A stretch of DNA of 64,000 nucleotides, from contig CACYHR010000004.1 of assembly GCA_902774265.1 (NCBI GenBank), positions 62,001 through 126,000 on the forward strand, read 5' to 3'. The notes under the pieces were generated by a model. The model saw only the letters and a list, made by a program, of their open reading frames with translations, did not search any database and had not been told where the DNA came from. Of the stretch, positions 40,619 to 49,637 are shown piece by piece (position 1 is the first letter of the stretch; every line of letters starts with the position of its first letter). Made by a program: the position numbers and the translations under genes. This stretch comes from an uncultured Eubacteriales bacterium (GTDB lineage Bacteria; Bacillota; Clostridia; Peptostreptococcales; Anaerovoracaceae).

Positions 40619-42388
40619 TTATTTGATACCGAGAACCACATACTTATCCTCAAACAGCATATGGATATGCTTACGTATCGATTCATCCGTTCCGGTATCT
40701 ACCTGCTCATCTTCTCCGACAGCTGCGTTATAACGTATCATTGCATCAGCTATCATATCACAGTAATCTATCAGCTGTTCCTGTATATGAGATATATCTG
40801 CAAACAGACTTTCCGGACCCATCTCCAGTCCTTTTTCATGTATCTTGCGGATATAGCGGTTTTTTACAATAGCGGCAAGTTCCATGATCTCTTCTCTGTA
40901 GCATCGTATAGTCTGCGAGATCGAATTCGCTTTTGAGGTATATCCGTTTATGGTCAGCTGTATGATCTCATAGATAGAATCACCGAGAATACCGATTTCT
41001 CTTTCCTCTTCTTCAGTGCTTTCATCTGTTGTCTCTTCGAATTTTCCAATTATATCGAGCATTCTCTCAGCCAGTATACCCATTCTGCCAAAAGCAGTAT
41101 TAGCAGTTGAGATCAGTTTAAGATACGCTCTGCTTTCCCTGTCTATATCACATTCAGCTATCTGTAAAAGATATTCTTCGATCTGAGTCCGGTATTTATC
41201 AGAGCGTTCACATAAAACATCAACTTCTTCAGCCATACTCGAATCACCAAATGATCCGATGACTGATAAGAATGCATCTCCTACAGTTTTGGACAAAAGA
41301 GTAACTGCTGTATTTGCCTGTTCTATTGCGATATCCGGAGTAACAAGGAGGTTTCTGTCGAGTATAGTAAGAGTATTTGCCTGTTCCTGTTTTTCTCTGC
41401 TGCTGAGCGGTATAGTACGCATGGCAAGAGATACGAGCAAATTAGAAAGAGGCAGCCATATGATACATCCAAGCAGATTCACAAAGGTGTGGAATACCGG
41501 GATACCTATTCCTCCGACATTGTTTTCGAGGAAAGAAAAACCCATAGCCTTATTCAGTGAATAAAATATCACCAGGAAAGGTATAGTCTTGAGGAGATTG
41601 TAGTAAAGGTTGATCAGAGCTGTCCTCTTTCCGTTGTTGGATGTTCCAAGCGAAGAAAGCATAGCAGTCACACATGTACCTACCTGCGCGCCGCATACCA
41701 GCGGAATGGCCATTCCGAAGGTGATCCCCATAGAAAGCGCAAAGGCCTGTACTATACCGATAACAGCATCCGAACTCTGAATGAGCAGGGCAAATGCGCA
41801 TGCAAACAGGAATCCCAGTACCGGATTGGTAAAGCTTACGAGTGTTTTACTGATAGCCGGAACATCCCTTAGCGGTGAAACAGCCTGGCTCATGAGATTC
41901 ATTCCTATCATCATAATGGAAAAACCAAGCAGAACAGAACCTATGGATTGTTTCTTTTCCGATTTGCAGAACATTTTCATTACAACACCGATTATCGCAA
42001 GAAACGGCGAAAAGGTGCTTGGTTTTATGAGAGTCATAATCAATGACTCTCCGTCTATCGCATTCAGTGATAACACCCATGCAGTAGCTGTAGTTCCCAG
42101 ATTGGCTCCGATTATAAGTCCGACAGCCTTGCCGAGTTCAATCAGTCCGGAATTGACAAGACCTACAGACAGAACCGTTATAGCAGATGATGACTGTACT
42201 ACAGCAGTCACTATCGTGCCGAATATAAAAGCCATAAAACGATTCTTGGTAATGTTTCCGATCACCCGCTTCAGCGTCCCGCCGGTCAGCGATGTAAGTG
42301 AATCACTAAGCGAATCCATACCTGTCATAAACAGTGCAAGACCACCTAACATGGTCGCAACTATTTTAAGTATCTCAATAGGTGACAT
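40619..42388 (-). CDS. Na/Pi cotransporter family protein with PhoU-like tail
   Basis: The ATG at 42388 is preceded by AAGGAG at 5 bases; an ATG 15 bases upstream overlaps that site. The 589-residue protein has two inverted Na/Pi repeats with the QSSSA signature (VQSSSAITV and IQSSDAVIG), about eight membrane helices, and a cytoplasmic helical tail of about 200 residues resembling PhoU. Family members move phosphate with sodium, though many bacterial members, such as YjbB, act as exporters. The second signature has Asp in place of the third Ser. It is probably monocistronic. Confidence 0.88.
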   Translation of the reverse strand: MSPIEILKIVATMLGGLALFMTGMDSLSDSLTSLTGGTLKRVIGNITKNRFMAFIFGTIVTAVVQSSSAITVLSVGLVNSGLIELGKAVGLIIGANLGTTATAWVLSLNAIDGESLIMTLIKPSTFSPFLAIIGVVMKMFCKSEKKQSIGSVLLGFSIMMIGMNLMSQAVSPLRDVPAISKTLVSFTNPVLGFLFACAFALLIQSSDAVIGIVQAFALSMGITFGMAIPLVCGAQVGTCVTAMLSSLGTSNNGKRTALINLYYNLLKTIPFLVIFYSLNKAMGFSFLENNVGGIGIPVFHTFVNLLGCIIWLPLSNLLVSLAMRTIPLSSREKQEQANTLTILDRNLLVTPDIAIEQANTAVTLLSKTVGDAFLSVIGSFGDSSMAEEVDVLCERSDKYRTQIEEYLLQIAECDIDRESRAYLKLISTANTAFGRMGILAERMLDIIGKFEETTDESTEEEEREIGILGDSIYEIIQLTINGYTSKANSISQTIRCYREEIMELAAIVKNRYIRKIHEKGLEMGPESLFADISHIQEQLIDYCDMIADAMIRYNAAVGEDEQVDTGTDESIRKHIHMLFEDKYVVLGIK

Positions 42389-42531
42389 AGTATCTCCTTC
42401 CATACATTACCGGCATATAACAGACACCGTACGTCCTCCGCAACACACTTTCGATCACGAACGGTTTAATTATAACAATAATAAGCGTTAATCTCAACGA
42501 ATCACATATGCATAATCATCCGAACTGTTAT

Positions 42532-42567
42532 TAAAAAAATGACCCAAGTGCATGGAACACAAGGGTC
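42532..42567 (-). terminator. Rho-independent terminator of the HU gene
   Basis: Minus strand: GACCC-TT-GTG paired with CAC-TT-GGGTC (2x2 internal loop) followed by ATTTTTTT, 30 bases after the HU stop. Confidence 0.75.
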
Positions 42568-42596
42568 TGTTGTCTTTACATAAAGATTTACAGTAA

Positions 42597-42860
42597 TCAG
42601 CCGAGCAGTTTGTCAGAGAATTTTGCCTTGATGCTCTTCTTTGCAGCGATCTCGATCTCCTCGCCGGTCAGAGGGTTGCGGCCTTTTCTTGCCTTGCGCT
42701 CTGTAACCTCAGCTTTGAAAGTACCTGGGAATACAACCTTGTCACCTGCCTGCAGTGCTTCTGCAGTTACCTCAAAGAAAGCGTTGATCGCATTAGCTGC
42801 ATCCTTCTTGCTCATTCCTGTTTTTTCTGAATACCTGATTATGAATTCTGCTTTTGTCAT
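42597..42860 (-). CDS. hup: HU family histone-like DNA-binding protein
   Basis: The 87-residue length and sequence are typical of HU. MTKAEFIIRYSEKTGMSKKD forms the helical dimer base, then VVFPGTFKAEVTERKARKGRNP the beta-arm with the conserved GRNP tip, and AKFSDKLLG the end. HU dimers bend and compact DNA with little sequence preference. It has AAGGAG before the ATG and its own terminator, as expected for a highly expressed single gene. The 178 bases upstream are AT-rich, and I could not assign a confident promoter there. Confidence 0.96.
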   Translation of the reverse strand: MTKAEFIIRYSEKTGMSKKDAANAINAFFEVTAEALQAGDKVVFPGTFKAEVTERKARKGRNPLTGEEIEIAAKKSIKAKFSDKLLG

Positions 42861-43038
42861 TGTGATTTCTCCTTATTATAATTTTTTTATTATCGTTCTT
42901 TATGCGGTGCCTATGGAATTCATTCCCATTAATAACACCACTTGCAGTAGTATACGCTATTACGGCGCAAAATGCTACTACTTTATATCATATACATACA
43001 TCTAATGTATCTCTTTATCTGCTGTTCAAATATAAACT

Positions 43039-44391
43039 TTAAACTGTATGCTGATTTTTTCTGCCTCTCTGTACTTTATACCATGTAATTATCAGACATA
43101 TCGAGTGCCCGATAACGAAGCAGAGCCAGATATCTCTGAGCGGAGCAGCAGCTGCCAGCACCAGTCCCGCCGCTGTCGGAAGAGCAAGATGATTTGCAAC
43201 GCATATAAGATACGCATTGCGGGTTCTGTCCATGTTCTGCTCATAATTTCTGACAATGTAATTAACAGTATTCGGAAGCACGGCAAGCGCATATAGGCGA
43301 AGGCCCCAAACTGCAATAGCTCCCACTTCCTCTGATTCCGGTGAAAAAATCATCACCAGCGGTCCGGCCAGCAGAATAACAGCAGCTATGAGAACCGAAT
43401 TGACAATCACCGACAGCTTTACTATTCTCCTGCACATCATCTCAGCTGCCTCGTCACCGTTTTTTGTTCTCTGCAATCCTGTAAGCATGGATGTTGAGCT
43501 TCCGAATCCTGACGGGAAAGCTCCGATAATCAATTCAATGGAAAAAATAATCGAATTGGCAGCAAGGTATTCAACACCTCCGTGCGAAGAAAGCTCTCTG
43601 TTCAAAAAAAGGCTCATCAATGCTACCGATGCCTTGTAAACAAGATACAGCATTCCGTAACTGCAGATCTTTCCAAGCACTGCAGGGGAATATGATCGAA
43701 GAGTAAAGCGGTATCCTGCACGCGAATATGCCGGTATGAGCAGCATCAATACATACAGATAGCAACTGATTACCGTTGCCATAGCCATGCCCCACAGTCC
43801 GGCATGGAACACTGTAACATTAAGGTAATCAAGAAGCACATCCGCCACAATCTGCGATAAAGCAGCAATAAGAAGCTGTCTGCGGCAATGTTTCAGCTGC
43901 AGAAATGTCGGCACGATCTGTCCGATCACCAGCGCGGGCAGACAAAAAACTATCCCGTTCAGGTATTCCGCAGTCAAATCTGAAATCAGCTGCGATTCAG
44001 CACCAAGTGTGGCGCAGAGCGGTGATATAAACAGAGCTATAAGGATCGATATAACAAGCCCGCCTGTGAATCCCGAAATGAGAGAAGTGGTCAGCACCTG
44101 ATTAAGGCCGTTTTCATCATCATTACCTGCGCATCTGCCTCCGAGAACCTGCGATCCGGAAGCAATCAGTCCTCCCAGAGCCACCAACAGCATATTTACA
44201 GGATTCGTCAGACCATATGCCGCCATGGCATTATCACCGAGGAATGCTCCTGTCATCACTCCATCGATCAGCATGGAAATCACGGCGATAAGCATCGTGA
44301 TGATCTGAACTGAAATAACTTTACCCGGCTGAACTGCAGTATCCTTTTCGCCTGGCTGTATTTTTTTCGATTCTGTTTCCCGGTTTTTCAT
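43039..44391 (-). CDS. MATE family efflux transporter
   Basis: The ATG at 44391 has AAGGAA 4 bases upstream. The 450-residue protein shows twelve hydrophobic segments in two homologous halves, with MLIDGVMTGAFLGDNAMAAYGL and PVNMLLVALGG typical of MATE helix 1-2 and an N-terminal polar tail. MATE proteins expel cationic drugs or metabolites using sodium or proton gradients. It begins 36 bases after the stop of the SpoIIE-phosphatase gene and appears to be co-transcribed with it. Unlike the MATE protein at 51904-53670 it has no ATPase tail. Confidence 0.9.
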   Translation of the reverse strand: MKNRETESKKIQPGEKDTAVQPGKVISVQIITMLIAVISMLIDGVMTGAFLGDNAMAAYGLTNPVNMLLVALGGLIASGSQVLGGRCAGNDDENGLNQVLTTSLISGFTGGLVISILIALFISPLCATLGAESQLISDLTAEYLNGIVFCLPALVIGQIVPTFLQLKHCRRQLLIAALSQIVADVLLDYLNVTVFHAGLWGMAMATVISCYLYVLMLLIPAYSRAGYRFTLRSYSPAVLGKICSYGMLYLVYKASVALMSLFLNRELSSHGGVEYLAANSIIFSIELIIGAFPSGFGSSTSMLTGLQRTKNGDEAAEMMCRRIVKLSVIVNSVLIAAVILLAGPLVMIFSPESEEVGAIAVWGLRLYALAVLPNTVNYIVRNYEQNMDRTRNAYLICVANHLALPTAAGLVLAAAAPLRDIWLCFVIGHSICLIITWYKVQRGRKNQHTV

Positions 44392-44430
44392 CAAATTCCT
44401 TAATTCTGACCTCGTAGCCTTACACAGCCT

Positions 44431-46482
44431 CTATCCGAAATAATTCAGGCTGAGCATTGTAGTATCGTCGAACTGATCCGCTTCTCCGGCAAAATCGTCA
44501 ATATCCTTCTTAACGGCAGGAAGAAGTTCCTTAAGATGCATATCTCTGCATGAATTAAGAGCCTGGAGCATGCGGTCAGTGCCATACTGCTCTTCATTTA
44601 TATTAATAGCCTCAGGTACACCGTCTGTATAGAGATAAATACTGTCGCCCGGATCGAGATGTATGCTGTATTCAGAATACTTCATATTTTCCATTGCACC
44701 GAGCGGCAGACCGTGCTTATCCTTAAACAGCTCATAATCACCGTTTGCACGTTTTATAACCGGATATTCATGTCCTGCATTTACACATGTGATATCACCG
44801 CTCTTAAGATCGATGATGCCCATCCATACAGTCACAAACATATCCGCTTCGTTGCCTCTGCATAATTCGTTATTTACTCTTTCAAGTACATCAGCAGGTT
44901 CCTTGCCTGTCTCGGCAAGACTTCTTATCGCAGTCTTGCTGCGCATCATAAACAGAGCTGCAGGGATTCCTTTACCGGCGACATCCGCTATTACCAGAGC
45001 CAGTCTGTCAATATCGGTAAAGAAGAAATCATAAAAGTCACCGCCTACCTCTTTGGCAGGATTCATTGTTGCATATATCTCAAATCCGGTATGGTTAAAG
45101 TCAAAATTCTTAGGCAGCGCGGAATCCTGTATCGTGTGCGCCAGCAAAAGTTCCTGTTCAATACGCTTTTCCGCAGCATCGATATAGCCCTTCAGAGCAA
45201 CAACGGTCTGATTAATGTCATCCGAGAGAGAGGCAAATTCTGATGATTCATAAACATTTACCGTTTCATCAAGATCTCCGCCTGTGATCTTATTGAGCGA
45301 TTTGTTGATAAGATCCAGATTGTTTACAACGATAGTCTGTACCAGCATGGCTATCAGGATATACAGTACAGTAAACAGCAGGAGATCCGAAAGCAGCGTC
45401 TCATAGCTCTGTATATCTCTTAATTCATATATCTCCGTATTCGGAAGCCAGACAAGCAGCTTTGATCCGTCATACATGGCAGTCTCAAGGCACAGTCCTT
45501 CGGATCCGAATACGTCTGTTTCAAAGAATTCGCCTGAGTTGTGTTCATCTGTCAGCCTGATCAGCTCATCTTTATTCATACCGTAGCTGGCAATACCGGC
45601 GGCAGAATTGGTTTTTTCGTTATAGATAAAAAAGCTTCCTTTTTGTCCTACATGATTCGACATAAACGATACGTGACCGTCACGCTTCATTATATTCTGA
45701 TATGATTCGGTTATATCGATTGCAGCAGAGGAAAGATCTTCCTTTGCACCCTGCAGAGCAGAATTGGTCTGCAGATGGTAATTAAGACCGAAATTAAGAC
45801 TTAGTACGATAGCAGTAACGGCAAAAAGCCATAACTGGAATCTCTGAGATACCGGCACCTCTTCGACCGGGCGTCTTTTAAATATATTATGGAAGCCCCC
45901 TTCGGTATACCTAATGACCAGCGAAGACAGTGCAAGCCCTATTCCGCTGAAGATTATCATAGGCAGCGCACAGGTTTTGACAACATGCAGCGCCATTCTC
46001 ATATCACTGCGGTGAGTTACGAATACGACATACATATGGAATACTTCAATGGCTGCGCCCATAAAGAAGGCGTAAACCGCTGAAGGTTTTTTCCTCTTAA
46101 AGATATATATCGTCAGAAATGCCGAGAGAAAACCTGCCAGGCATGTGGAAACGCTGCAGGCGATCCTGGTAAATGAGCCGATGCCGAAGTATGTACCGAC
46201 AATATAACGCTCTATTCCTCCGATGAGACCTGCAATGATGCCGGATACCGGATCAAAAAACAGACCGGCGGACATCGGACCGAGGTCACGGACATTAAGC
46301 ATCATCTGACTGTAATTGACTCCGAAATGGGTAGACAGTACAGCCATAATGCCGTAGATTACGCCCAGCAGTACTCTGTCCCCCGTTCTCAGAGTCTTAT
46401 CCCTGTATCTGCTCCACAGAAAATATGTCAGACAAACATAAAGCATCACTATTGCTGACATTTTCACTATCATTAAAAGCAT
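44431..46482 (-). CDS. Membrane sensor with SpoIIE-type PP2C phosphatase domain
   Basis: The ATG at 46482 follows GAGAGG by 7 bases. The 683-residue protein has an N-terminal 5TM-5TMR_LYT region like LytS (FGVNYSQMMLNVRDLGPMSA, SGIIAGLIGGIERY). One more membrane pair flanks an extracytoplasmic sensor of about 150 residues. A HAMP-like helical pair follows, then a C-terminal SpoIIE/RsbU phosphatase (AKEVGGDFYDFF, VIADVAGKGIPAALFM, NAGHEYPVI, YLYTDGVPEAIN) with its metal-binding Asp residues. Such phosphatases reactivate STAS-domain anti-anti-sigma factors phosphorylated by RsbW-like kinases. No STAS protein lies nearby, but the MATE gene directly downstream and the MATE-RsbW fusion at 51904 suggest a role linked to export. 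Confidence 0.9.
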   Translation of the reverse strand: MLLMIVKMSAIVMLYVCLTYFLWSRYRDKTLRTGDRVLLGVIYGIMAVLSTHFGVNYSQMMLNVRDLGPMSAGLFFDPVSGIIAGLIGGIERYIVGTYFGIGSFTRIACSVSTCLAGFLSAFLTIYIFKRKKPSAVYAFFMGAAIEVFHMYVVFVTHRSDMRMALHVVKTCALPMIIFSGIGLALSSLVIRYTEGGFHNIFKRRPVEEVPVSQRFQLWLFAVTAIVLSLNFGLNYHLQTNSALQGAKEDLSSAAIDITESYQNIMKRDGHVSFMSNHVGQKGSFFIYNEKTNSAAGIASYGMNKDELIRLTDEHNSGEFFETDVFGSEGLCLETAMYDGSKLLVWLPNTEIYELRDIQSYETLLSDLLLFTVLYILIAMLVQTIVVNNLDLINKSLNKITGGDLDETVNVYESSEFASLSDDINQTVVALKGYIDAAEKRIEQELLLAHTIQDSALPKNFDFNHTGFEIYATMNPAKEVGGDFYDFFFTDIDRLALVIADVAGKGIPAALFMMRSKTAIRSLAETGKEPADVLERVNNELCRGNEADMFVTVWMGIIDLKSGDITCVNAGHEYPVIKRANGDYELFKDKHGLPLGAMENMKYSEYSIHLDPGDSIYLYTDGVPEAININEEQYGTDRMLQALNSCRDMHLKELLPAVKKDIDDFAGEADQFDDTTMLSLNYFG

Positions 46483-46534
46483 ATCAATACCTCTCTCCAT
46501 GCTCAGATTTTTTCAGTCTGATAACAGCAAGCAT

Positions 46535-46561
46535 GGCTCATTGCACATTATACAATGAGCC
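46535..46561. terminator. Perfect 9-bp inverted repeat, possible weak terminator
   Basis: GGCTCATTG (46535-46543) and CAATGAGCC (46553-46561) flank 9 bases between the VOC gene end and the SpoIIE-phosphatase gene. There is no U-tract on either strand, so it may be an operator, RNA-processing site or inefficient terminator instead. Confidence 0.35.
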
Positions 46562-46591
46562 TCATGTACTAAATCGCTGTCTGCATTATTT

Positions 46592-46948
46592 TTATTTTTT
46601 ATGATGAACCAGATCGAATGCGAATCCGGTAGTGGATTTCACCATAGCGGATTTTGAACTGTCAGTCTCTACAACACGAGCGCCCTTCATGATAAATCCC
46701 TGCTCCTGCAGCATCTCATAAGTTTCATCAAAGTCAGGCACATTCATTCTTATCATCATCATATCCTGCTCGACATCAGCTTTGACCACATCCACCTGAT
46801 GTCCGTCATCATCCTTCAATGTAAAAGCATATACATTTTCCTTAGGATTCTGTTTGTGAGCGACCTTAAAACCGAGAGATTCAAACAGTCTCAGATTCTT
46901 ATCAAGGGAATTAGTAACGATAAGCGGGCAAAAAGTAGTGATTTTCAT
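46592..46948 (-). CDS. VOC superfamily protein (glyoxalase/bleomycin resistance-like)
   Basis: The 118 residues form two beta-alpha-beta-beta-beta modules. The first runs from FCPLIVTNSLDKNLRLFESLGF to HQVDVVKADV, the second from MMIRMNVPDFDETYEMLQEQGF to GFAFDLVHHKK. Possible metal ligands are sparse, so it may be a binding protein rather than an enzyme. Drug-sequestering relatives give bleomycin-type resistance, so a self-protection role beside a biosynthetic locus is possible but unproven. AAGGAGG precedes the ATG. Confidence 0.8.
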   Translation of the reverse strand: MKITTFCPLIVTNSLDKNLRLFESLGFKVAHKQNPKENVYAFTLKDDDGHQVDVVKADVEQDMMMIRMNVPDFDETYEMLQEQGFIMKGARVVETDSSKSAMVKSTTGFAFDLVHHKK

Positions 46949-47005
46949 TTTTCCTCCTTGATTACTGTCATATTTTGTTAACAGTGTATTTCATAAACTC
47001 CGGGT

Positions 47006-47014
47006 ATTATACCA
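47006..47014 (-). promoter_or_regulatory. Extended -10 promoter of the VOC gene
   Basis: TGG-TATAAT on the minus strand (TATAAT at 47006-47011), about 58 bases before the ATG at 46948. No good -35 hexamer is seen, which is usual for extended -10 promoters. Confidence 0.45.
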
Positions 47015-47065
47015 CAAACTGACAGAATCTTTCTGCTATGTATATATTTTTTTCTGACTGCCTGA

Positions 47066-48928
47066 TTATTCAGACAGCTCTTCCGGGCGGCCTGCTCTCC
47101 TGCCCGGCGCATCCACAAAAGGTATCAGATCTATATCGATGAGTCTGCCATCTGAACGTAAAGGCTCAACCTTGTAAAGCCGTCCCCTGACTTCGCCTTT
47201 GATGACTTTTCGGACATCCACCTTGCCGCCTGCATTGAAGGGTATGCGGCCGGTTATCATACACTGTCCAGGCAGGTTGGTATCTTTTATCAGACCGTCG
47301 TCAATAAATACATTTCTGAGTGCCTGTTCCGCGCATGAAACCTCATCTCCCGCGTCAGCAGCGGCCTTGTAATACAGCACCGGGATGGTATCATGTATGG
47401 ATTTGTCATAGCCCGGAGCCACAGCACAGCTGTCAGTGCCGGGCTGCGCCGACACTGCGGCTTCTACCAAACCTGCGTCAAAGCGTATACCCTCATTGTT
47501 TACGAAATATCTGTTCATCCGTCCGGCATATTTAAGATATCCGTCTTCGCCGGTCTCCACCAGATCATATGTATTGAGATATTTTTCGCTTACGCCGCTC
47601 TTATCGTCCTGTATGCTCTCAAGTCTGAAAAAAGTCCTGCTCCCTATCCGTCCGCTGCTTACCGAAGGAGATGATATGAACAGAACGCCTCTTCGCGGCC
47701 CGTCAGACAAGTCATAGTACTTATCCTCGTCTTCGTCATATAGCTTTACTCTGACTCCTTTCAGCGGCCTGCCCATAGAATCGTCTTCCCTGTCGGGATC
47801 CGACAGTATGCATGCTCCCGCAGTCTCGGAAAGACCGTAACCGAGTGTGATCCGGGCATCCGATCCGCAGCTTTCGAGGAAGAAATCATATCTGCCCTTT
47901 GCATGAGCGGAAACATAGCTTCCGCCTGCAAAAACGAATTCAAGCGCCGAGAGATCCGGCTTTTGCTTTAGCTTCATAAGTGCGTTCAGATAAGCCGGTG
48001 TGGCGAAGAGCACATTTACACTGTTTTTCTCCATAAGGTCTGCTATATCCTCGATATAGCGGACTCCGGGTGCAAGTATGAATCTGCCGCCGAAGGCAAG
48101 TGTAAGATGCACCATATCTGCAAAGGCATATGCGGATGACATATCCATAAAGAGCATGCTGACAGCCCTTCCATGCAAAGCTTTGAATCTTTTCTCTGCA
48201 AGCATGCATGAGGCAGCTGCGTTGAGTCCTCTGTCCGAGAGAGGCACGGGTTTATGTATCCCGCTCACTGTGCCCGATGTGTGGGCTATTACCGCTGTTT
48301 CATCATTATCCTTTGCGAAAGCTATATCATATGCCGCATATTGCCTGAGCAGATCCTCCATCAAATACACGGCTTTATACTCCCTCAGGCTCCTGCGGGC
48401 TATCCTGATCACCAGCTTTTCTTCATCGGACAGGTATTCTTCGCAAAGAGGAATATGGAGTATTATGACCCGGCGTATACCGAGGGATACTCGTTCCCGC
48501 ACAATGCGCCCGATAAGCTTCGGATCAAGCATATTGTCTGCCAGCACAAGGTCAGTGATCCCCTCCTCCTTTATCATGCGCTTCCATCTTTCGGGATCCC
48601 GCAGATCGGATATATGTACCATAGAGACAGACGCCCCTGTCATGTTAAGAGCATAAAAGGCGATAACGGTCTCTGCCGCCGGCGTGCCGGTCATACCGAC
48701 TCTTGCACCCCTCCTGCCGGTGATGCCAAGCGCCGAAAACACCTCTGCATAAAGCTCCCATCTGCGAAACATCAGACGGTATGTGTAATCACAGCTTCCG
48801 TCCGAAAGGGCAACACAATCAAGGCGCTCTTCGTCTGCCGAATTGAGCGCCCTGATAAACTGCCAGCATTTCTGATCCGCACTGACAGCATCTGTTATGT
48901 TTTCTTTTCTATTTGTTTTCTCCGCCAT
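47066..48928 (-). CDS. Stand-alone adenylate-forming enzyme, paralogue 1
   Basis: This 620-residue ANL-superfamily enzyme has the P-loop AHTSGTVSGIHKPVPLS, A5 TLGYGLSETAGACIL, A7 NTYDLVETGEDGYLKYAGR and the A10 Lys in FNAGGKVDVRKV. The hinge after GR reads MNRYF, with Asn where most family members have Asp or Lys. All five paralogues in this window share that change. There is no carrier domain. The substrate is presumably a carboxylic acid but unknown. Its ATG overlaps the last 20 bases of the Cys-module acidic protein gene upstream, so the two are translationally linked. Confidence 0.88.
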   Translation of the reverse strand: MAEKTNRKENITDAVSADQKCWQFIRALNSADEERLDCVALSDGSCDYTYRLMFRRWELYAEVFSALGITGRRGARVGMTGTPAAETVIAFYALNMTGASVSMVHISDLRDPERWKRMIKEEGITDLVLADNMLDPKLIGRIVRERVSLGIRRVIILHIPLCEEYLSDEEKLVIRIARRSLREYKAVYLMEDLLRQYAAYDIAFAKDNDETAVIAHTSGTVSGIHKPVPLSDRGLNAAASCMLAEKRFKALHGRAVSMLFMDMSSAYAFADMVHLTLAFGGRFILAPGVRYIEDIADLMEKNSVNVLFATPAYLNALMKLKQKPDLSALEFVFAGGSYVSAHAKGRYDFFLESCGSDARITLGYGLSETAGACILSDPDREDDSMGRPLKGVRVKLYDEDEDKYYDLSDGPRRGVLFISSPSVSSGRIGSRTFFRLESIQDDKSGVSEKYLNTYDLVETGEDGYLKYAGRMNRYFVNNEGIRFDAGLVEAAVSAQPGTDSCAVAPGYDKSIHDTIPVLYYKAAADAGDEVSCAEQALRNVFIDDGLIKDTNLPGQCMITGRIPFNAGGKVDVRKVIKGEVRGRLYKVEPLRSDGRLIDIDLIPFVDAPGRRAGRPEELSE

Positions 48929-49529
48929 CAGTCTCTGCTTTTACAGCATCATCTTTCTTTTCTGTTTTCTTTCTCGGAGCGGCCTTCTTTGGCGGTTCTT
49001 CCTTTTTTTCCGGCTCGTCCTTCTCAGAAGGCTCTTCTTTCTTTGCAGGTTCGGGCTTCTTTGCCGCAGCTTTCTTTACAGGCTCCTTCTTCTCTGCCGC
49101 AGCAGCCTTCTCTGCAGGCTCTTCTTTCTTTGCCGCGGAAGTCTTCTTAGCAGGTTCTTCCTTCTTTACAGGGTCAGGAGCTTCGTCGTCGTCATCGTCG
49201 TCATCATCGTCATCATCGTCGTCATCATCATCATAATCGTATTCTCTGAAGCACGGCGCGTCGTCGCAGGCTCTGCTGTCGTCATCATCTTCGTCGTCTA
49301 AATCATCATCATCATCGTCGTCTTCTTCGTCATCATCGTCATCATCACGATTTTTGAAGCATGGCGCACTGTCGCAGGCTCTGCCATCTTCATCTTCGTC
49401 GTCTTCATCTTCGTCATCGTCTCTGAAGCACGGCGCACCATCGCAGGCAAAGCCTTCCTCTGCGAATTCCTCTGCTTTTTCGACCATTTCCGCAAAGCAT
49501 GCTATTCCTCTTATCAGCTCACATATCAT
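48909..49529 (-). CDS. Acidic protein with three Cys-x4-Cys modules and a Lys/Glu/Pro tail
   Basis: This protein has 206 residues. A helical N-terminus (MICELIRGIACFAEMVEKAE) is followed by three copies of a module, AC-[DG]-x-[AM]-P-CF-[RK] (ACDGAPCFR at 28-36, ACDSAPCFK at 51-59, ACDDAPCFR at 87-95). The modules are separated by nearly pure Asp/Glu tracts, the longest about 20 Asp. The last 90 residues are KKEEPAKK-type repeats, strongly charged. AGGGAGG precedes the ATG. It resembles no protein I know, and no radical-SAM or lanthionine enzyme is adjacent. The related protein at 53689-54042 sits beside another paralogue of the same enzyme family. It may be a scaffold, metal or thiol carrier, or modified precursor. 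Confidence 0.8.
   Translation of the reverse strand: MICELIRGIACFAEMVEKAEEFAEEGFACDGAPCFRDDDEDEDDEDEDGRACDSAPCFKNRDDDDDDEEDDDDDDDLDDEDDDDSRACDDAPCFREYDYDDDDDDDDDDDDDDDDEAPDPVKKEEPAKKTSAAKKEEPAEKAAAAEKKEPVKKAAAKKPEPAKKEEPSEKDEPEKKEEPPKKAAPRKKTEKKDDAVKAETDGGENK
49186..49347 (-). repeat. GAY-codon simple-sequence tracts encoding poly-Asp/Glu
   Basis: Long runs of GAT/GAC/GAA codons, imperfectly trinucleotide-repetitive, encode the acidic linkers of the Cys-module protein. Such tracts are prone to length change by slippage in multiples of three. Confidence 0.8.
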
Positions 49530-49637
49530 ACTGAACCTCCCTTTCCCCTATACTGTCTGCATTTCAGGCAGCTTCATAAGCCTTACCATATAAGTATTTA
49601 CTATCAGACTTTCAGTCCTGTCAAACGATCACAGAAG

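Noticed and set aside
48254..49301. Plus-strand open frames opposite the acidic protein and paralogue 1
   Set aside because: Low-complexity shadow frames of GAY/AAR codon tracts; no ribosome binding site or recognisable domain.
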